Below, piece after piece: positions 25,049 through 33,949 of a stretch of DNA of 64,000 bases. The stretch is from Streptomyces sp. G44 (GTDB lineage: Bacteria; Actinomycetota; Actinomycetes; Streptomycetales; Streptomycetaceae), in NCBI RefSeq assembly GCF_016905445.1, contig NZ_JAFEXF010000002.1, positions 1-64,000 on the forward strand. Reading direction: 5' to 3'. Under the pieces are notes generated by a model. It searched no databases. It was not told where the DNA came from and saw only the letters and a program-made list of their open reading frames with translations. The position numbers and the translations under genes were made by a program. Within the stretch, counting starts at the first letter, position 1; every line of letters begins with the position of its first letter.

Positions 25049-25864
25049 TCATCGGGAGCGTGCGGGTGTGGCGGTGGTCCGGGGTGCTGCCGGACGAGCG
25101 GTCGTCAGGGCCGGAGGCCGCGGGTGCCCGAAACTCGCTGCCAGGGTGCGACAGCCGTCAGCCGTCAGGTGGAGGCGTTCGTAGTGCAGGATCCGTGGGG
25201 TTTCCTCGCGGGTGAGGAGCCCGCGGGCTTCCAGGGAGCGGATGGTGCTGATGCTGACGCGGACATCGTCGCGGCTGATCCTCGGCTTGTCGGAGTGGCG
25301 GTCGATCGTCACGAAGCCTTGGGCGACGGCACGCAGGGCGGTGTGCTGCGCGGGCGAGAGGTCGAGCGACCGGCCGGCGGGCAGGAGACGCTGGTGGCGC
25401 ATCTCGGTGGTCAGGAGTTCCGCGGTGGCCAGTGCGTCGTCGGCGCCGAGGGCCGTCAGGTCCCGTACGAGGACGAGGCGGCCCCTCACCTCCTCCCGGG
25501 CCTCCTCAGCGGTCAGGGGCACCCCGTGCTCGCTGGGGGCGCCGACGCGGGTGTCGTCGAGGATGTCCTCGGCGTCCAGGAGGTGATCGGCAGCGTCGAG
25601 GGCGAGATGGGCGAGCTGCCGTATGCGTGCGTAGACCGAGCGGATCCCAGGGCTGGGGAACATCGGCTGGTCGTTCAACGCCTCGACGATGTGGAGAGCC
25701 GACTTGGCCAGGTGTTCTGTGCGGGGGATCTGCCTGCCGACCGCGGTCGCGGGCCTGGCGCCGTTGATCTCCACGACATACAGCGAGTGGAGCGCGTCGT
25801 TGTGGCGGTTGTACTCGGCACCGAGCGCCAGCAGTGCTTCGGGCGGGGAGGGGTGGACGGTCAT
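25049..25864 (-). CDS. Winged-helix protein of the element family, Arg tail
   Basis: About 271 residues from ATG 25864. The N-terminal two thirds are helical (AEYNRHNDALHSLYVVEING, VYARIRQLAHLALDAADHLL). The C-terminal part is a winged helix: LSPAQHTALRAVAQGFV, then VRVSISTIRSLEARGLLTRE as recognition region and LHLTADGCRTLAASFG as the wing end. Paralogues with the same order lie at 26478 and 27344 and as a pseudogene at 25989. It ends TTATPARSR. Probably a transcription regulator of MarR-like helix order; no ligand domain is recognised. No good Shine-Dalgarno sequence is seen. Confidence 0.75.
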   Translation of the reverse strand: MTVHPSPPEALLALGAEYNRHNDALHSLYVVEINGARPATAVGRQIPRTEHLAKSALHIVEALNDQPMFPSPGIRSVYARIRQLAHLALDAADHLLDAEDILDDTRVGAPSEHGVPLTAEEAREEVRGRLVLVRDLTALGADDALATAELLTTEMRHQRLLPAGRSLDLSPAQHTALRAVAQGFVTIDRHSDKPRISRDDVRVSISTIRSLEARGLLTREETPRILHYERLHLTADGCRTLAASFGHPRPPALTTARPAAPRTTATPARSR

Positions 25865-25988
25865 CGGGGAGGTGAGGAATCCGTTCAGTGAGGGGGCATG
25901 GTTCGCGGCGAGGCTGCGGGCAGGGGCTCGGCGTACCGGGTGAGTGGGCGCGGGGAGAGCCGACGGGGGCTCTCGCAGACGCATCTCG

Positions 25989-26379
25989 TCACCGGCGCCC
26001 GCCTGGAAGCGCGGAGGTTCTTGGTGCGGGCACCGTCGTGGTGGCGAGGGTGGCGGTGGGCCGGACGTGGGCTAGAGCGCGCTGCCCCTGCTCGGTGACC
26101 GTGATGGCCTGGCCGACGAGCAAGGGGGACTCGTGTCGATGGTGACGAGGCCGCGCTTGGCGAGGGCCTGGAAAGTGGCGATGGAGATGCGTGCGCCGTC
26201 TTGGCCGCGACCGGGTGACGCTCCGTTCTCGCTGCACCCGCTCGTAAAGGCAGGGCTCGTGGCGGGCGAGGGGCCACCACTTGCTCGCCGGGTGGGCAGG
26301 GTTGCAGGTAATCAGGAGCCTGCCATCGGGGCTGTCGACGGCGACCGTTCCGGTCGTGACGACGCTCCGTGAGCGTCAT
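25989..26379 (-). pseudogene. Broken winged-helix paralogue
   Basis: Two frames together read ARISIATFQALAKRGLVTID and then PLLVGQAITVTEQGQRALAH, which match the C-terminal winged helix of the intact protein at 26478-27317 (VSITTFRVLVKHGFVAVDT, LGQKITVTEQGQQALAKG). One shift lies near 26200 and another in a C-run near 26125. The 5' part is missing. The frame ends TSALPGGRR, so even the broken copy keeps the Arg tail. Confidence 0.8.
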
Positions 26380-26477
26380 CCGAAGAATCGGATCAAGAGA
26401 CCGAGTGCGTCAGTGAGTGGGTCGAGGTCGCCGCGGCCAGGTCCGGGGGCCAGTACGCGGTTCTTGGGCGTGCTGCG

Positions 26478-27317
26478 TCACCGGCGGGCGCGCGGTGCCG
26501 AGACAGGCTGGTGGGTGGCTACCGCGGTGGCTGCCCGAACGGCGGCGGGGCGCCCTTTGGCCAGGGCCTGCTGCCCTTGCTCGGTGACGGTGATCTTCTG
26601 CCCGAGGTGGAACAGAGGTGTGCTGGTGTCCACAGCGACGAACCCGTGTTTGACCAGGACCCGGAAGGTGGTGATGGAGACGCGGGTACCGTCAGGAGCG
26701 GCGACACGGGTCCGACCCATCCCACGCTGGGAACTCTCGTACAGCCTTCCGTCGCCAGGACTGAGGGCCTTCAGGGCGTCGTATTGGGCAGCGGTGAGTT
26801 CGGGGCCCGTCGTCGGTTGGATGGGCTTCGCTTGCTCTTGTGCGGTGGCGATGTGACGGACGAGGTAGTTGCACCCCACCACGCTCATCTCGCACTGATA
26901 GGCGGCATTGGCCAGGTGCTCGGCCAGCCGCGGTGCCGCCTCAGTGCGCCGAGCGGTACGCACTGCCTCGTCGTCAGCTGGGTAGCCGGGAAACGGCGCG
27001 CCGTCGTACGGGTTGGCCTCCAGCGCGTGGCCGAGGTCGTTGCCGGCCAGGGACGAAGCGGCCACGACTGAGGCCAGGCAGTCCAGGCAGGCGCGGCTGC
27101 CGGCGATCTCGGTGAATGCGCTGCCATCCAGCGCGCTCAGGCGTACAAGGGTGGCGGCCGTCAGCTCCTGACTCTTGACCAGGAGAGGGCCGATCCGACG
27201 CAACGCGTCGCTGCCGGGCGTGTAGGAGAGGTCTCGGATGCGAATACGCAGGGCATCGAACTCCATTGCCAGGTCGCGCAGGTGTTGTTCCTGTTCTGCA
27301 AGGTTGAGCGGGGGCAT
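26478..27317 (-). CDS. Winged-helix protein of the element family, Arg tail
   Basis: 279 residues from ATG 27317. The N-terminal helical part (EQEQHLRDLAMEFDALRIRI, LLVKSQELTAATLVRL) is followed by a region with AYQCEMSVVGCNYLVRH and then a winged helix (LTAAQYDALKAL, TRVSITTFRVLVKHGFVAVD, KITVTEQGQQALAKG). The tail VATHQPVSAPRARR is Pro/Ala/Thr-rich and ends in two Arg. Same architecture as 25049 and 27344; a regulator of the element or, if secreted, of the recipient. Confidence 0.75.
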   Translation of the reverse strand: MPPLNLAEQEQHLRDLAMEFDALRIRIRDLSYTPGSDALRRIGPLLVKSQELTAATLVRLSALDGSAFTEIAGSRACLDCLASVVAASSLAGNDLGHALEANPYDGAPFPGYPADDEAVRTARRTEAAPRLAEHLANAAYQCEMSVVGCNYLVRHIATAQEQAKPIQPTTGPELTAAQYDALKALSPGDGRLYESSQRGMGRTRVAAPDGTRVSITTFRVLVKHGFVAVDTSTPLFHLGQKITVTEQGQQALAKGRPAAVRAATAVATHQPVSAPRARR

Positions 27318-27343
27318 GGGCGGTGTGACTCCGGTTGATCGGA

Positions 27344-28105
27344 TCAGCGGCTGCGGGTGGCCGACTGCGTGCGGGCAGTAGCGGGCGGGGCCGTCGTGGT
27401 GCCGGGCGAGGTGGGGGCGGGTGGCAGGCCGAGGGTGGAGGCGAAGGCGGTGGTCCCGGCTGGGGCGAGACGGATGCGGTCCTGCAGCGGTCCTGCCACG
27501 TATGCGGAGGGCGCGGACTTGGGGACGCGTGTGATGAGGCTCTTGGCCTCCAGCGACCGCAGCGTGCTGATCAGCACCCGGGCGCCCCGGTAGTGGACGT
27601 ACTGCCGTCCCAGGGAGCTGGTGGCCACGACTCGCCCGCGGGCGATCTCCCCCAGAGCGGTGTGCTCCGTGGCGGTCAGCTGCAGACCCAGACCTTCGGT
27701 GGCCGCCCCGCGCCTGCGCCGCATCTCACCGGCGACGCTCGCCGCGCAGTCCACGGCGGCCTCGGGGGCCAGCGCGGTCAGCATGCGGGCCACGGGGAGA
27801 CGGTGCTCAATGGAAGCGGTGCTCAGGTAGGTGAGTTGCTGCAGACGAACCACCGCGTCCGCCAACTCGGGACTCTCATAGAGCCGCTCGTCGGCGATTG
27901 CCTTGAGAGCGGAGCGGGTCGCGGCAGCGAGGCGCTGTGCGGAGGCGACGTGGGCCTCGGGCTCTGCCTCCGGCCCGGTACGAAGGAGGAGGTCGAGCAT
28001 GTCGTTGTGCCGTACGTAGTGGTCCGCGAGCAGCAGCAGCCGTTCGATCGGCGTGGGCGGGGCGGCTACCTCGAACAGGAGGCCGTCGGCCGATGGTGTC
28101 GTCAT
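27344..28105 (-). CDS. Winged-helix protein of the element family, Arg tail
   Basis: 253 residues; ATG 28105 overlaps the TGA of a 56-residue gene upstream (ATGA). LLLADHYVRHNDMLDLLLRT resembles the EYNRHNDALHSLY helix of the 25049 protein. The winged helix spans LTATEHTALGEIARGRVV, ARVLISTLRSLEAKSLITRV and IRLAPAGTTAFASTLG. The last 27 residues are Pro/Thr/Ala-rich and end SATRSR. Three intact paralogues in a row point to repeated local duplication. Confidence 0.75.
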   Translation of the reverse strand: MTTPSADGLLFEVAAPPTPIERLLLLADHYVRHNDMLDLLLRTGPEAEPEAHVASAQRLAAATRSALKAIADERLYESPELADAVVRLQQLTYLSTASIEHRLPVARMLTALAPEAAVDCAASVAGEMRRRRGAATEGLGLQLTATEHTALGEIARGRVVATSSLGRQYVHYRGARVLISTLRSLEAKSLITRVPKSAPSAYVAGPLQDRIRLAPAGTTAFASTLGLPPAPTSPGTTTAPPATARTQSATRSR

Positions 28106-28272
28106 ACGTGGTTTGGGGCAGCCGCAGGGTGCGCCGCTGGGACGATGCGGGCCGTGGCGCCGGCGTCGCTCAGCAGACGGTTAGTACCGCGGCCGGGGCG
28201 GTCGAGAACAACGGATGCACGGCCGTCACCGGCGGGCCAGACGGTCACATCCGGTATATGCATGAAGGGCAC
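28102..28272 (-). CDS. Small conserved-looking protein, 56 residues
   Basis: GTG 28272 lies four bases after GGAGG (an ATG three codons later is farther away). The reading is VPFMHIPDVTVWPAGDGRAS, then VVLDRPGRGTNRLLSDAG, ending HPAAAPNHV. Its TGA overlaps the ATG of the winged-helix gene at 28105, which supports real translation and coupling. No family is recognised. Confidence 0.6.
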   Translation of the reverse strand: MPFMHIPDVTVWPAGDGRASVVLDRPGRGTNRLLSDAGATARIVPAAHPAAAPNHV

Positions 28273-28319
28273 GAAACCTCCAATGGTGGTAGTGGCGGGG
28301 GGTTGAGATGCTCAGCTCG

Positions 28320-28898
28320 TCAACGACGGCGAGCAGCTGGCCTGGATGCTGGCTCGGCCGGCGGCGCGTTGCGCGCGGCAGGGGATGCCACCGTCGGCTC
28401 GTCGGTGCGGGCATGGGCGATGAGCTGTCGGTCTTCATGCCGGGCCGTCGCCGAGGCCAGTCGATGGGAGAGCTGCTGTGCCACGGTGCGGTAGGTGGTG
28501 ACCGCTCTCTCCAGCTCGGCACCGGCTCGCCGCAGCTGATCGCGGCTAGTGGCCGGAGTGGGGTCGGCGTCCTCGTGCAGCAGGATCTCGGTGCGGTGGT
28601 GGATGGCCAGGTTGCACAGCGTGGCGGCGAGAGAGATCTGGGAGCAGGCGCCGGCCAGGTGTGCCAGGCTCTCCCCGCCGCCCTTCATCACGGCGTACTG
28701 GCTGATGGACAGGTCGTGGAACTGCCGGGTGCATTGCATCGCAAGTTCCTGCACTCGCAGGGCGACCGGCGCGATCTCCCGGACGGGCTTGGCGATCTCG
28801 CCCTTCCGTGCCCGATCCACCTCCGCTCTCAGCCTCTCCAGCGTGGTGACCACCTCACCGAGGAGGCGGGTGTGTTCGGCCAAGTCGACGGTCTGCAA
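28320..28898 (-). CDS. Helical accessory protein, Arg tail
   Basis: 192 residues from TTG 28898, five bases after GGAGT. Residues 1-150 are almost entirely amphipathic helix (HTRLLGEVVTTLERLRAEVD, SLAHLAGACSQISLAATLCN, LRRAGAELERAVTTYRTVAQ), suggesting a helical bundle, followed by a Pro/Ala linker that ends SRPAARRR. No enzyme motif. It resembles the helical proteins at 48960 and 54420 in plan, though not clearly in sequence. Confidence 0.7.
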   Translation of the reverse strand: MQTVDLAEHTRLLGEVVTTLERLRAEVDRARKGEIAKPVREIAPVALRVQELAMQCTRQFHDLSISQYAVMKGGGESLAHLAGACSQISLAATLCNLAIHHRTEILLHEDADPTPATSRDQLRRAGAELERAVTTYRTVAQQLSHRLASATARHEDRQLIAHARTDEPTVASPAARNAPPAEPASRPAARRR

Positions 28899-28972
28899 AG
28901 GAAACTCCAGGTGAGCCGGGGGGTAGCGGAAACCCGAATGGGGGGATCGTCATCGTCGTCCGGTGCACGGGC

Positions 28973-29428
28973 TCAGGCGGCTTCCCACAGGAGCCGGGCT
29001 ATGCGGTCGTTGCCGCGGTCGGTCCGAGGGCGGGAGGGCGTGTGCCATCCGGCCCGGGGAGGCCGGCTGGCGATCACACGCCAACCGGCGCCACGCAGGG
29101 ACGCACCGCTCTCGCCGTCCTGCGTGTAGGTGATCAACCGCCGGTATCCGAGGGCCTTCGCCGCCCGCCACGCCGCTGCGTACAACAGCGAGTTGGCGTT
29201 GCGTGCGCCGTCGCTGGCGGTGCGGGTTTCCAGGGTGGCGCCGTCATCCAGGTGGCGGGCGACCGGGCGGCCCACGATCGCCACGGCGCGCAAAGTGCCG
29301 GTCTCGTCGGCGGCTCCGACGGCGAAGATCTGCCCGGCCGGAGGCGTGTGGTGGCGGTGCCAAGTGCGCACGAACTCTTTCGCCTCACGCGAGCGGACCG
29401 GCACCAGGTGCAGCCGCACTTCGCTCAC
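28973..29428 (-). CDS. XF1762-family protein
   Basis: 151 residues; GTG 29428 overlaps the TGA of the VirD4 gene (GTGA). HLVPVRSREAKEFVRTWHRH, IFAVGAADETGTLRAVAIVG, RPVARHLDDGATLE and NSLLYAAAWRAAKALGYRRL are the conserved blocks of the XF1762 family, small proteins frequent on phages and integrated elements and thought to have an acetyltransferase-like fold. Translational coupling to VirD4 ties its synthesis to the coupling protein. Function unknown. Confidence 0.8.
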   Translation of the reverse strand: MSEVRLHLVPVRSREAKEFVRTWHRHHTPPAGQIFAVGAADETGTLRAVAIVGRPVARHLDDGATLETRTASDGARNANSLLYAAAWRAAKALGYRRLITYTQDGESGASLRGAGWRVIASRPPRAGWHTPSRPRTDRGNDRIARLLWEAA

Positions 29429-31221
29429 GCGGCCTTCCCGAAGTCGGACTGCTCCGGCGCGTGTTTGGCGACGGCTCGGGTCGTGATCGCCTTCGATGCG
29501 CGGGCGGACGCCGCGGACAACTCCTGCGCTCCGGGCTCCAGGTACCAGGGGCGCAGGTCGAGCATCGCGGCGCGCATGCCGGTGGCGAAGCACAGGGCGG
29601 TGCCCTTGGGCAGGGCGCGGATGGCGTCGGCGGCCAGGATGCGCTCCTGGCGCATCGACACCGAGGTGCTCTTGCCGGACTCCGAGTGCGAGGTGGAGGT
29701 GGTCTCGACGTCGTGGTCGCCGATCAGCCGGGAGAGCTTGTCGGCGAAGTCCGGGTCGTCGATGCCGGAGCCGATCACCTTGATCGTGGAGGCGGACCAC
29801 ATGGCGTCCATGCCCGCGTCCCCCCAGACCTTCTGGCCCTGGCGGTAGCTCTGCAGGATCGTGATGGGGATGATCCCGCGGCTGCCGAGGTGGGAGTACA
29901 GGTCCGGCAGGTCACTGATCTTGCACACGTTCGCGGCCTCATCCAGGATCGCGAGCATGGGCGGGTCCAGGCGCCCGCCGGCGCGCTCGGCCTGGGCGGT
30001 CGCGGCCCGCATCACGGAGTCCGCGCACGCGGCGATCAGGGCGCTGGCTCCGCCGCCGCCGTCCTTGGAGAGCAGGTACAAGGTGTCGGTTGAGGTGACG
30101 AACGCCTCCGGGCGGAACTCCTTGATGTCCCTCTGCGGGGTCACCCACGCGGCGATCTCCGAATTCAGCAGTGCGGCGGCGTACTGCCGGGCGGTCTCGT
30201 AGATGCCGTCGCGGGTTTCCGGCGGGCCCTCGACGGTGCCCTTGAGCTGAGAGGCGACGGCGGTGAAGCCGTGGTCGCGCAGGATGTCCAGCGGCGTGCG
30301 GTCGGCGGGGAAGGCCAGCCACTGCATCACGTCGGTGATGGGGCGCTCGTCGAGGGCGGCGGCGAGGAACAGTTGGGAGAGGATGTTGGATCCGGCCTTG
30401 GACCAGAAGTCGCCCTGCTGGCTCGCGTCCACGCTCGCGGCGAGGAAGTGGCCGGCGAGCCTGCCTGCCCCGTCAAGGGTCTTGGCGGTGGCCAGGGGGT
30501 TCCACCACATCTCGCGCTTGGCGTGGGCGATCTGCTGCGGGTCCATCGACCAGGTCCGGCCGACGACCGCCCGTGCGTCGAGCGTGGCGGTAAAGGCATC
30601 GCCCGCCGCTTTGTTGGAGGTCAGCAGGACCGGGCCGGGCGCGTTGAGGATGGAGGGGATCGCCAGCGACGTGGTCTTGCCGGAGCGCGGCGCCATGATC
30701 GCGACCGCGACGTCCTCGTACCCCATGCGCACCTCGTGCTTCGTGCCCTGGAGATTGCCCAGGAGGATGCCGGTGTCGTTGGCGTCGATGTGCTTGGCGT
30801 CTTTGAGGCTCGGGCGCAGGGAGCGGGCTTTGGAGGTGATCGCCTTGGACATCAGCGGCTCGATGTCGGCGCGTTTGGCCATGCCGTCGATGCGCTTCTT
30901 GCGTCCGCCGCTGGTGCCCTTGTACCGCTTGTAGAGCAGGGCGGCGGTGACGCCGAGGGCAAGCAGCACGGCGCCGGGCAGAACGCGCGTGCCGATCAGC
31001 AGGGACGTTTCTCCCAGGTCCGGCCAGAGCTGCTCGGGGTGCAGGAGGGCTTGAACGGGCTGGTAGGGGGCACTGGGCTCGGAGTTGGACGCCCAGGCGG
31101 TGATCTGCCCGCCGAGCCAGGCGAGATTGGACAAGGGAACGCCGACGGCGATGGCCCCAAGAAGAATCTTGAAGACAATGTCGGTCGCGTCGGTGGACTT
31201 GGTGGAGGAGGGCTGGGGCAA
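29425..31221 (-). CDS. VirD4/TraG-type coupling ATPase of the conjugative type IV secretion system
   Basis: About 598 residues from TTG 31221; a longer frame is open further upstream. Two membrane segments (IVFKILLGAIAVGVPLSNLA and VLPGAVLLALGVTAALLY) anchor it. The ATPase has Walker A APRSGKTTS near residue 174, then GPVLLTSNKAAGDAFTATLD, and Walker B MLAILDEAANVC near 422, followed by QSYRQGQKVWG and STIKVIGSGIDDPDFADKLS, all typical of TraG/VirD4. It selects the relaxase-DNA complex and protein substrates and passes them to the secretion channel. It lies 23 kb away from VirB4, embedded among accessory genes. It has no Arg tail (ends SDFGKAA). Confidence 0.92.
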   Translation of the reverse strand: MPQPSSTKSTDATDIVFKILLGAIAVGVPLSNLAWLGGQITAWASNSEPSAPYQPVQALLHPEQLWPDLGETSLLIGTRVLPGAVLLALGVTAALLYKRYKGTSGGRKKRIDGMAKRADIEPLMSKAITSKARSLRPSLKDAKHIDANDTGILLGNLQGTKHEVRMGYEDVAVAIMAPRSGKTTSLAIPSILNAPGPVLLTSNKAAGDAFTATLDARAVVGRTWSMDPQQIAHAKREMWWNPLATAKTLDGAGRLAGHFLAASVDASQQGDFWSKAGSNILSQLFLAAALDERPITDVMQWLAFPADRTPLDILRDHGFTAVASQLKGTVEGPPETRDGIYETARQYAAALLNSEIAAWVTPQRDIKEFRPEAFVTSTDTLYLLSKDGGGGASALIAACADSVMRAATAQAERAGGRLDPPMLAILDEAANVCKISDLPDLYSHLGSRGIIPITILQSYRQGQKVWGDAGMDAMWSASTIKVIGSGIDDPDFADKLSRLIGDHDVETTSTSHSESGKSTSVSMRQERILAADAIRALPKGTALCFATGMRAAMLDLRPWYLEPGAQELSAASARASKAITTRAVAKHAPEQSDFGKAA

Positions 31222-31258
31222 GAGAGCGGTTCCGGAGGGGGAGTTGGGTGCTGGCTGA

Positions 31259-32050
31259 TCAGCGGGGCCGACGCGGCTTGGGCACGTTCGGCGAGGAGGG
31301 CGCAACGGCCGGTGGCGGCGGGGTGCGCCGCTGAGCGAGGGCGGTGGTGCGGCGTTCCAGCGCGAAGGCGAGGGTGTCCGCGCTGACCTGACCGGAGCTG
31401 GTGCGCCCCTGGGTGGAAGCCAGGTGGGGGACGCGGTGCGGTTCTCGGACCAGGGGCGTCTCGTCGGCCATCGCGCCGAAGAGCGCCGAGACGAGGTACG
31501 GCGGGGTGTTGCCGTCCACGTAGGCGCGCCAGACCGCGGGGAGCTGATGGACGGAGGTCTCGACGATCCAGCTGGCGGTGCGGCCGTCTTCGTGGACGGT
31601 GCGGTCGACGCGGGCCAGGCCGTCGGGCGCGGTCATGCCCTGCGGGGAGGTGTGACCGTCGTGGTGACGGGGAGCGTGCCAGCCTGCCGCGCGCAGCGGC
31701 GCGTACGGGTCGTCGGACGTCATCGGCGGTGGGGCGGGGGCGGTGAGAGCGTCGGTGACTGCGGCGATGATCTCGACCGGAGTGTGGGCGTCGAAGGTCA
31801 TCGACCAGGCCCGTTGGTCACCGTGGTGCGCGTGGCGCAGGTTCCACCACGGCTCGGCTGGGTCGGGGTCGGGAGCCATGCGCAGTTGGGCGAGCTGGTC
31901 GGGGCTGGTCAGGATGACTCGGGGTACGAGCGGGTCCTCGGCGGTGCTCCAGTGGCAGGCACGGTGGAGCGGGACGGTGACCCAGGCCGGGTCGCCGGGG
32001 CCGGCGAGGTAGCGGGGGGCGACCAGGACCACGTCGATGTCGTGCAGCAC
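31259..32050 (-). CDS. DUF317 protein, first paralogue, Arg tail
   Basis: 263 residues from GTG 32050, eight bases after GGAGG. APRYLAGPGDPAWVTVPL near the start, VEIIAAVTDALTAP near residue 105, then YAPLRAAGWHAPRH and TPPYLVSALFGAMADETPLV give the two-repeat DUF317 layout known almost only from Streptomyces plasmids and integrated elements. It ends NVPKPRRPR. DUF317 has no established activity. It follows the helical gene at 32056 by five bases. Confidence 0.85.
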   Translation of the reverse strand: MLHDIDVVLVAPRYLAGPGDPAWVTVPLHRACHWSTAEDPLVPRVILTSPDQLAQLRMAPDPDPAEPWWNLRHAHHGDQRAWSMTFDAHTPVEIIAAVTDALTAPAPPPMTSDDPYAPLRAAGWHAPRHHDGHTSPQGMTAPDGLARVDRTVHEDGRTASWIVETSVHQLPAVWRAYVDGNTPPYLVSALFGAMADETPLVREPHRVPHLASTQGRTSSGQVSADTLAFALERRTTALAQRRTPPPPAVAPSSPNVPKPRRPR

Positions 32051-32055
32051 CCCGG

Positions 32056-32661
32056 TCACCTCCGGACCACGGAGGAAGGCGGCGCGCTGGGGGCCGCGGG
32101 GCGTGCGTGCGTCGTGGCTGAGATCAGAGCCGGTGAGCGCGGCGGGAGGTCCTGGGCGGCAGCCTGGATTTCGAGGAGAGCCTTGCCGTGGCTGGACCAG
32201 TCGTCGAGGTAGGACCAGGCTTCCTCGTTGCGTTCGGCGAGCGCGTCGTCGTACGCGAAGCTGCCCGGCCTGGCGGTCGGGGGCAGCGCGTCGCGGGCTT
32301 CGAGCCATTCGTGCTGAAGCGTGCCGAGCCGCTTGAGGGCGTAGTCGAGGACGCCCAGCTGCCAGGGCCAGCGTGACTGGATGTGCGCGGGATTAAGCTG
32401 CTGCACCTGCACCTCGGCGGTGGCCAGCAGTTCCCTGGCGAAGGAGCGGACGCGGTTGAAGGACCGCCAGGTGTCCGCGTCGCGTTTGACGGCGCGACGG
32501 CTGTGCTCGTCGTCGTCGAGCGGCCAGCCTTCGAGGTCACTGTGCTCCTCTCGCCAGGCGTCGAAGTCGGCGAGGATCTGCTCGCTTTCACGCAGGAAGG
32601 CGGCGAGCTGGTGCAGCCGCTCGCGGTGGATCGCATCGGGCGTTTGTGCAGGCGGGGACAA
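32056..32661 (-). CDS. Helical accessory protein, Arg tail
   Basis: 201 residues from TTG 32661. Long helices (LHQLAAFLRESEQILADFDA, VRSFARELLATAEVQVQQ) are followed by EEAWSYLDDWSSHGKALLEI and a Pro/Ala tail ending PSSVVRR. The WSSHGKALLEIQ block matches WADHGQAVLDINA of the frameshifted gene at 32726, so the two are paralogues flanking a DUF317 gene. No function recognised. Confidence 0.7.
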   Translation of the reverse strand: MSPPAQTPDAIHRERLHQLAAFLRESEQILADFDAWREEHSDLEGWPLDDDEHSRRAVKRDADTWRSFNRVRSFARELLATAEVQVQQLNPAHIQSRWPWQLGVLDYALKRLGTLQHEWLEARDALPPTARPGSFAYDDALAERNEEAWSYLDDWSSHGKALLEIQAAAQDLPPRSPALISATTHARPAAPSAPPSSVVRR

Positions 32662-32725
32662 GAGCGCTCTCAGACGGAAGACGGATAGGGGGCGGTGAGC
32701 CGGGCGGACGTGCCGCCCCGCTCGG

Positions 32726-33122
32726 TCAGCGGATCCGGCCGGTGGGGGAAGCGGCGCGGGGCGCTGGCGGGGGTGTGGCGGGAGCGGCGTTCAGCTGGTC
32801 CTCGCGCGTGGCAGCGAGTGGTGCGGCCTGAGGGCCGAGCTGCTCGCGGGCCAAGGCGTTGATGTCGAGGACGGCCTGGCCGTGATCGGCCCATCGGTCA
32901 AGGTGGGGCCGGCCCGTGTCGGGGTCGCAGTGATCGTGTGAGTAGGTAGGTGGCCCACAGGGCGTGGATCAGCCTGCTGTCGCGGAGGCACAGGGCGAGT
33001 TGTTCCAGGTAGAGCTGGTGGGCGTGTGCGGGCGGTGTGTACGTGGGCAAGGCGGGGTCCTGGGGAGCGATCGCGAACCCGGGACGGGGGCCGGACGGGT
33101 GGAGCTGCCCGCCTGTGTTCAC
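32726..33122 (-). pseudogene. Helical accessory gene broken by a 4-bp duplication, Arg tail
   Basis: GTG 33122 overlaps the TGA of the DUF317 gene upstream (GTGA). The first frame gives YTPPAHAHQLYLEQLALCLR and LIHALWATY, then meets CTACCTAC and runs to a stop near 32898. Removing one CTAC restores SHDHCDPDTGRPHLDRWADH, then GQAVLDINALAREQL and an end SPTGRIR at 32726. The restored protein matches the paralogue at 32056. The tail again ends in R-x-R. Confidence 0.75.
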
Positions 33123-33949
33123 CGGCCCCGGGCAGCGGCTGAGGGAATCGCGGCGGGAGGCGGGCCACCCCGCGTGGCCAGTGCGGCGGTGCGGCGCACC
33201 TTTCGGGCGGCTGCGCGGATGGCTTTCAGCCGGGCCTCGTGCGCGGTGGCGAGTTCCTCGCCCTGCGGGCCGCGCTGTTCCTGGGTGACCAGGTAGGTGT
33301 GCGGCACGTCGTACATGCCGCGCTGGACGGGCTCGTCGCTGGCCAGCGCGCTGGTGAACGCGGCGATCAGGTGGGGCGGCATCTGGTCGTCGAGGTAGGC
33401 GTGCCAGATGCGGCGAAAGCCACCGCCGCCGTTGGGCACGGCGGCCTGGGCCCGCCAATGGAAGGTCTCACCCGGCAAGACGGCCCACCGCTCCAGGCTG
33501 AGGATGCCGTCGGGGTGGCGGGCGATCTCGTTGCCGCGTTCGTCGCGCTCGTAGGACCAGCCTGCCGTGGTCAGGGGCGACCAGATCGGCGGCGTCTGCT
33601 CGGGGACCGGACGAACCAGCGCGTCGGTGAGGTGGGCGAGGATCTCCACGGGGATGTTCGCGCCGAACTCGGTGTACCAGCGCCGGCCGTCTGCTTCCTG
33701 GCCACGGACGCGCCACCATGCCCCGTACGGCTGGGGGTCGGGCTCCAGCACCACGGTGTGCCGGTGGTCGGGGCCGACCAGCAGGACGTGGGGGAAGGCC
33801 GGGTCGGAGCGGTTCGCCCAGCCCGCGGCCCGCAGTGCCTGGGTGATGTGCCGGGGGTCGCCGCGTCCGGCGAGATGGCGGGGCTGGGTCTCGAACCAGA
33901 TGATGTCGTGCGGGGAGTTGGCGCGGGTGGGCAGGTAGGGATCGCTCAT
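33119..33949 (-). CDS. DUF317 protein, second paralogue, Arg tail
   Basis: 276 residues; ATG 33949 overlaps the TGA of the gene upstream (ATGA). ETQPRHLAGRGDPRHITQAL, RAAGWANRSDPAFPHVLLVG and VEILAHLTDALVRPVP mark the first DUF317 unit; WSPLTTAGWSYERDERGNEI and PPHLIAAFTSALASDEPV mark the second. It ends PSAAARGR. It lies between two helical genes with start-stop overlaps on both sides, so its expression is tightly coupled to theirs. Confidence 0.85.
   Translation of the reverse strand: MSDPYLPTRANSPHDIIWFETQPRHLAGRGDPRHITQALRAAGWANRSDPAFPHVLLVGPDHRHTVVLEPDPQPYGAWWRVRGQEADGRRWYTEFGANIPVEILAHLTDALVRPVPEQTPPIWSPLTTAGWSYERDERGNEIARHPDGILSLERWAVLPGETFHWRAQAAVPNGGGGFRRIWHAYLDDQMPPHLIAAFTSALASDEPVQRGMYDVPHTYLVTQEQRGPQGEELATAHEARLKAIRAAARKVRRTAALATRGGPPPAAIPSAAARGR

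Noticed and set aside
28909..28950. A fifth copy of the hairpin module (GGTAGCGGAAACCC and GGGGATCGTC).
   Set aside because: The arms do not pair properly, the loop is reversed relative to the gene direction and no TATA precedes it; probably chance similarity.
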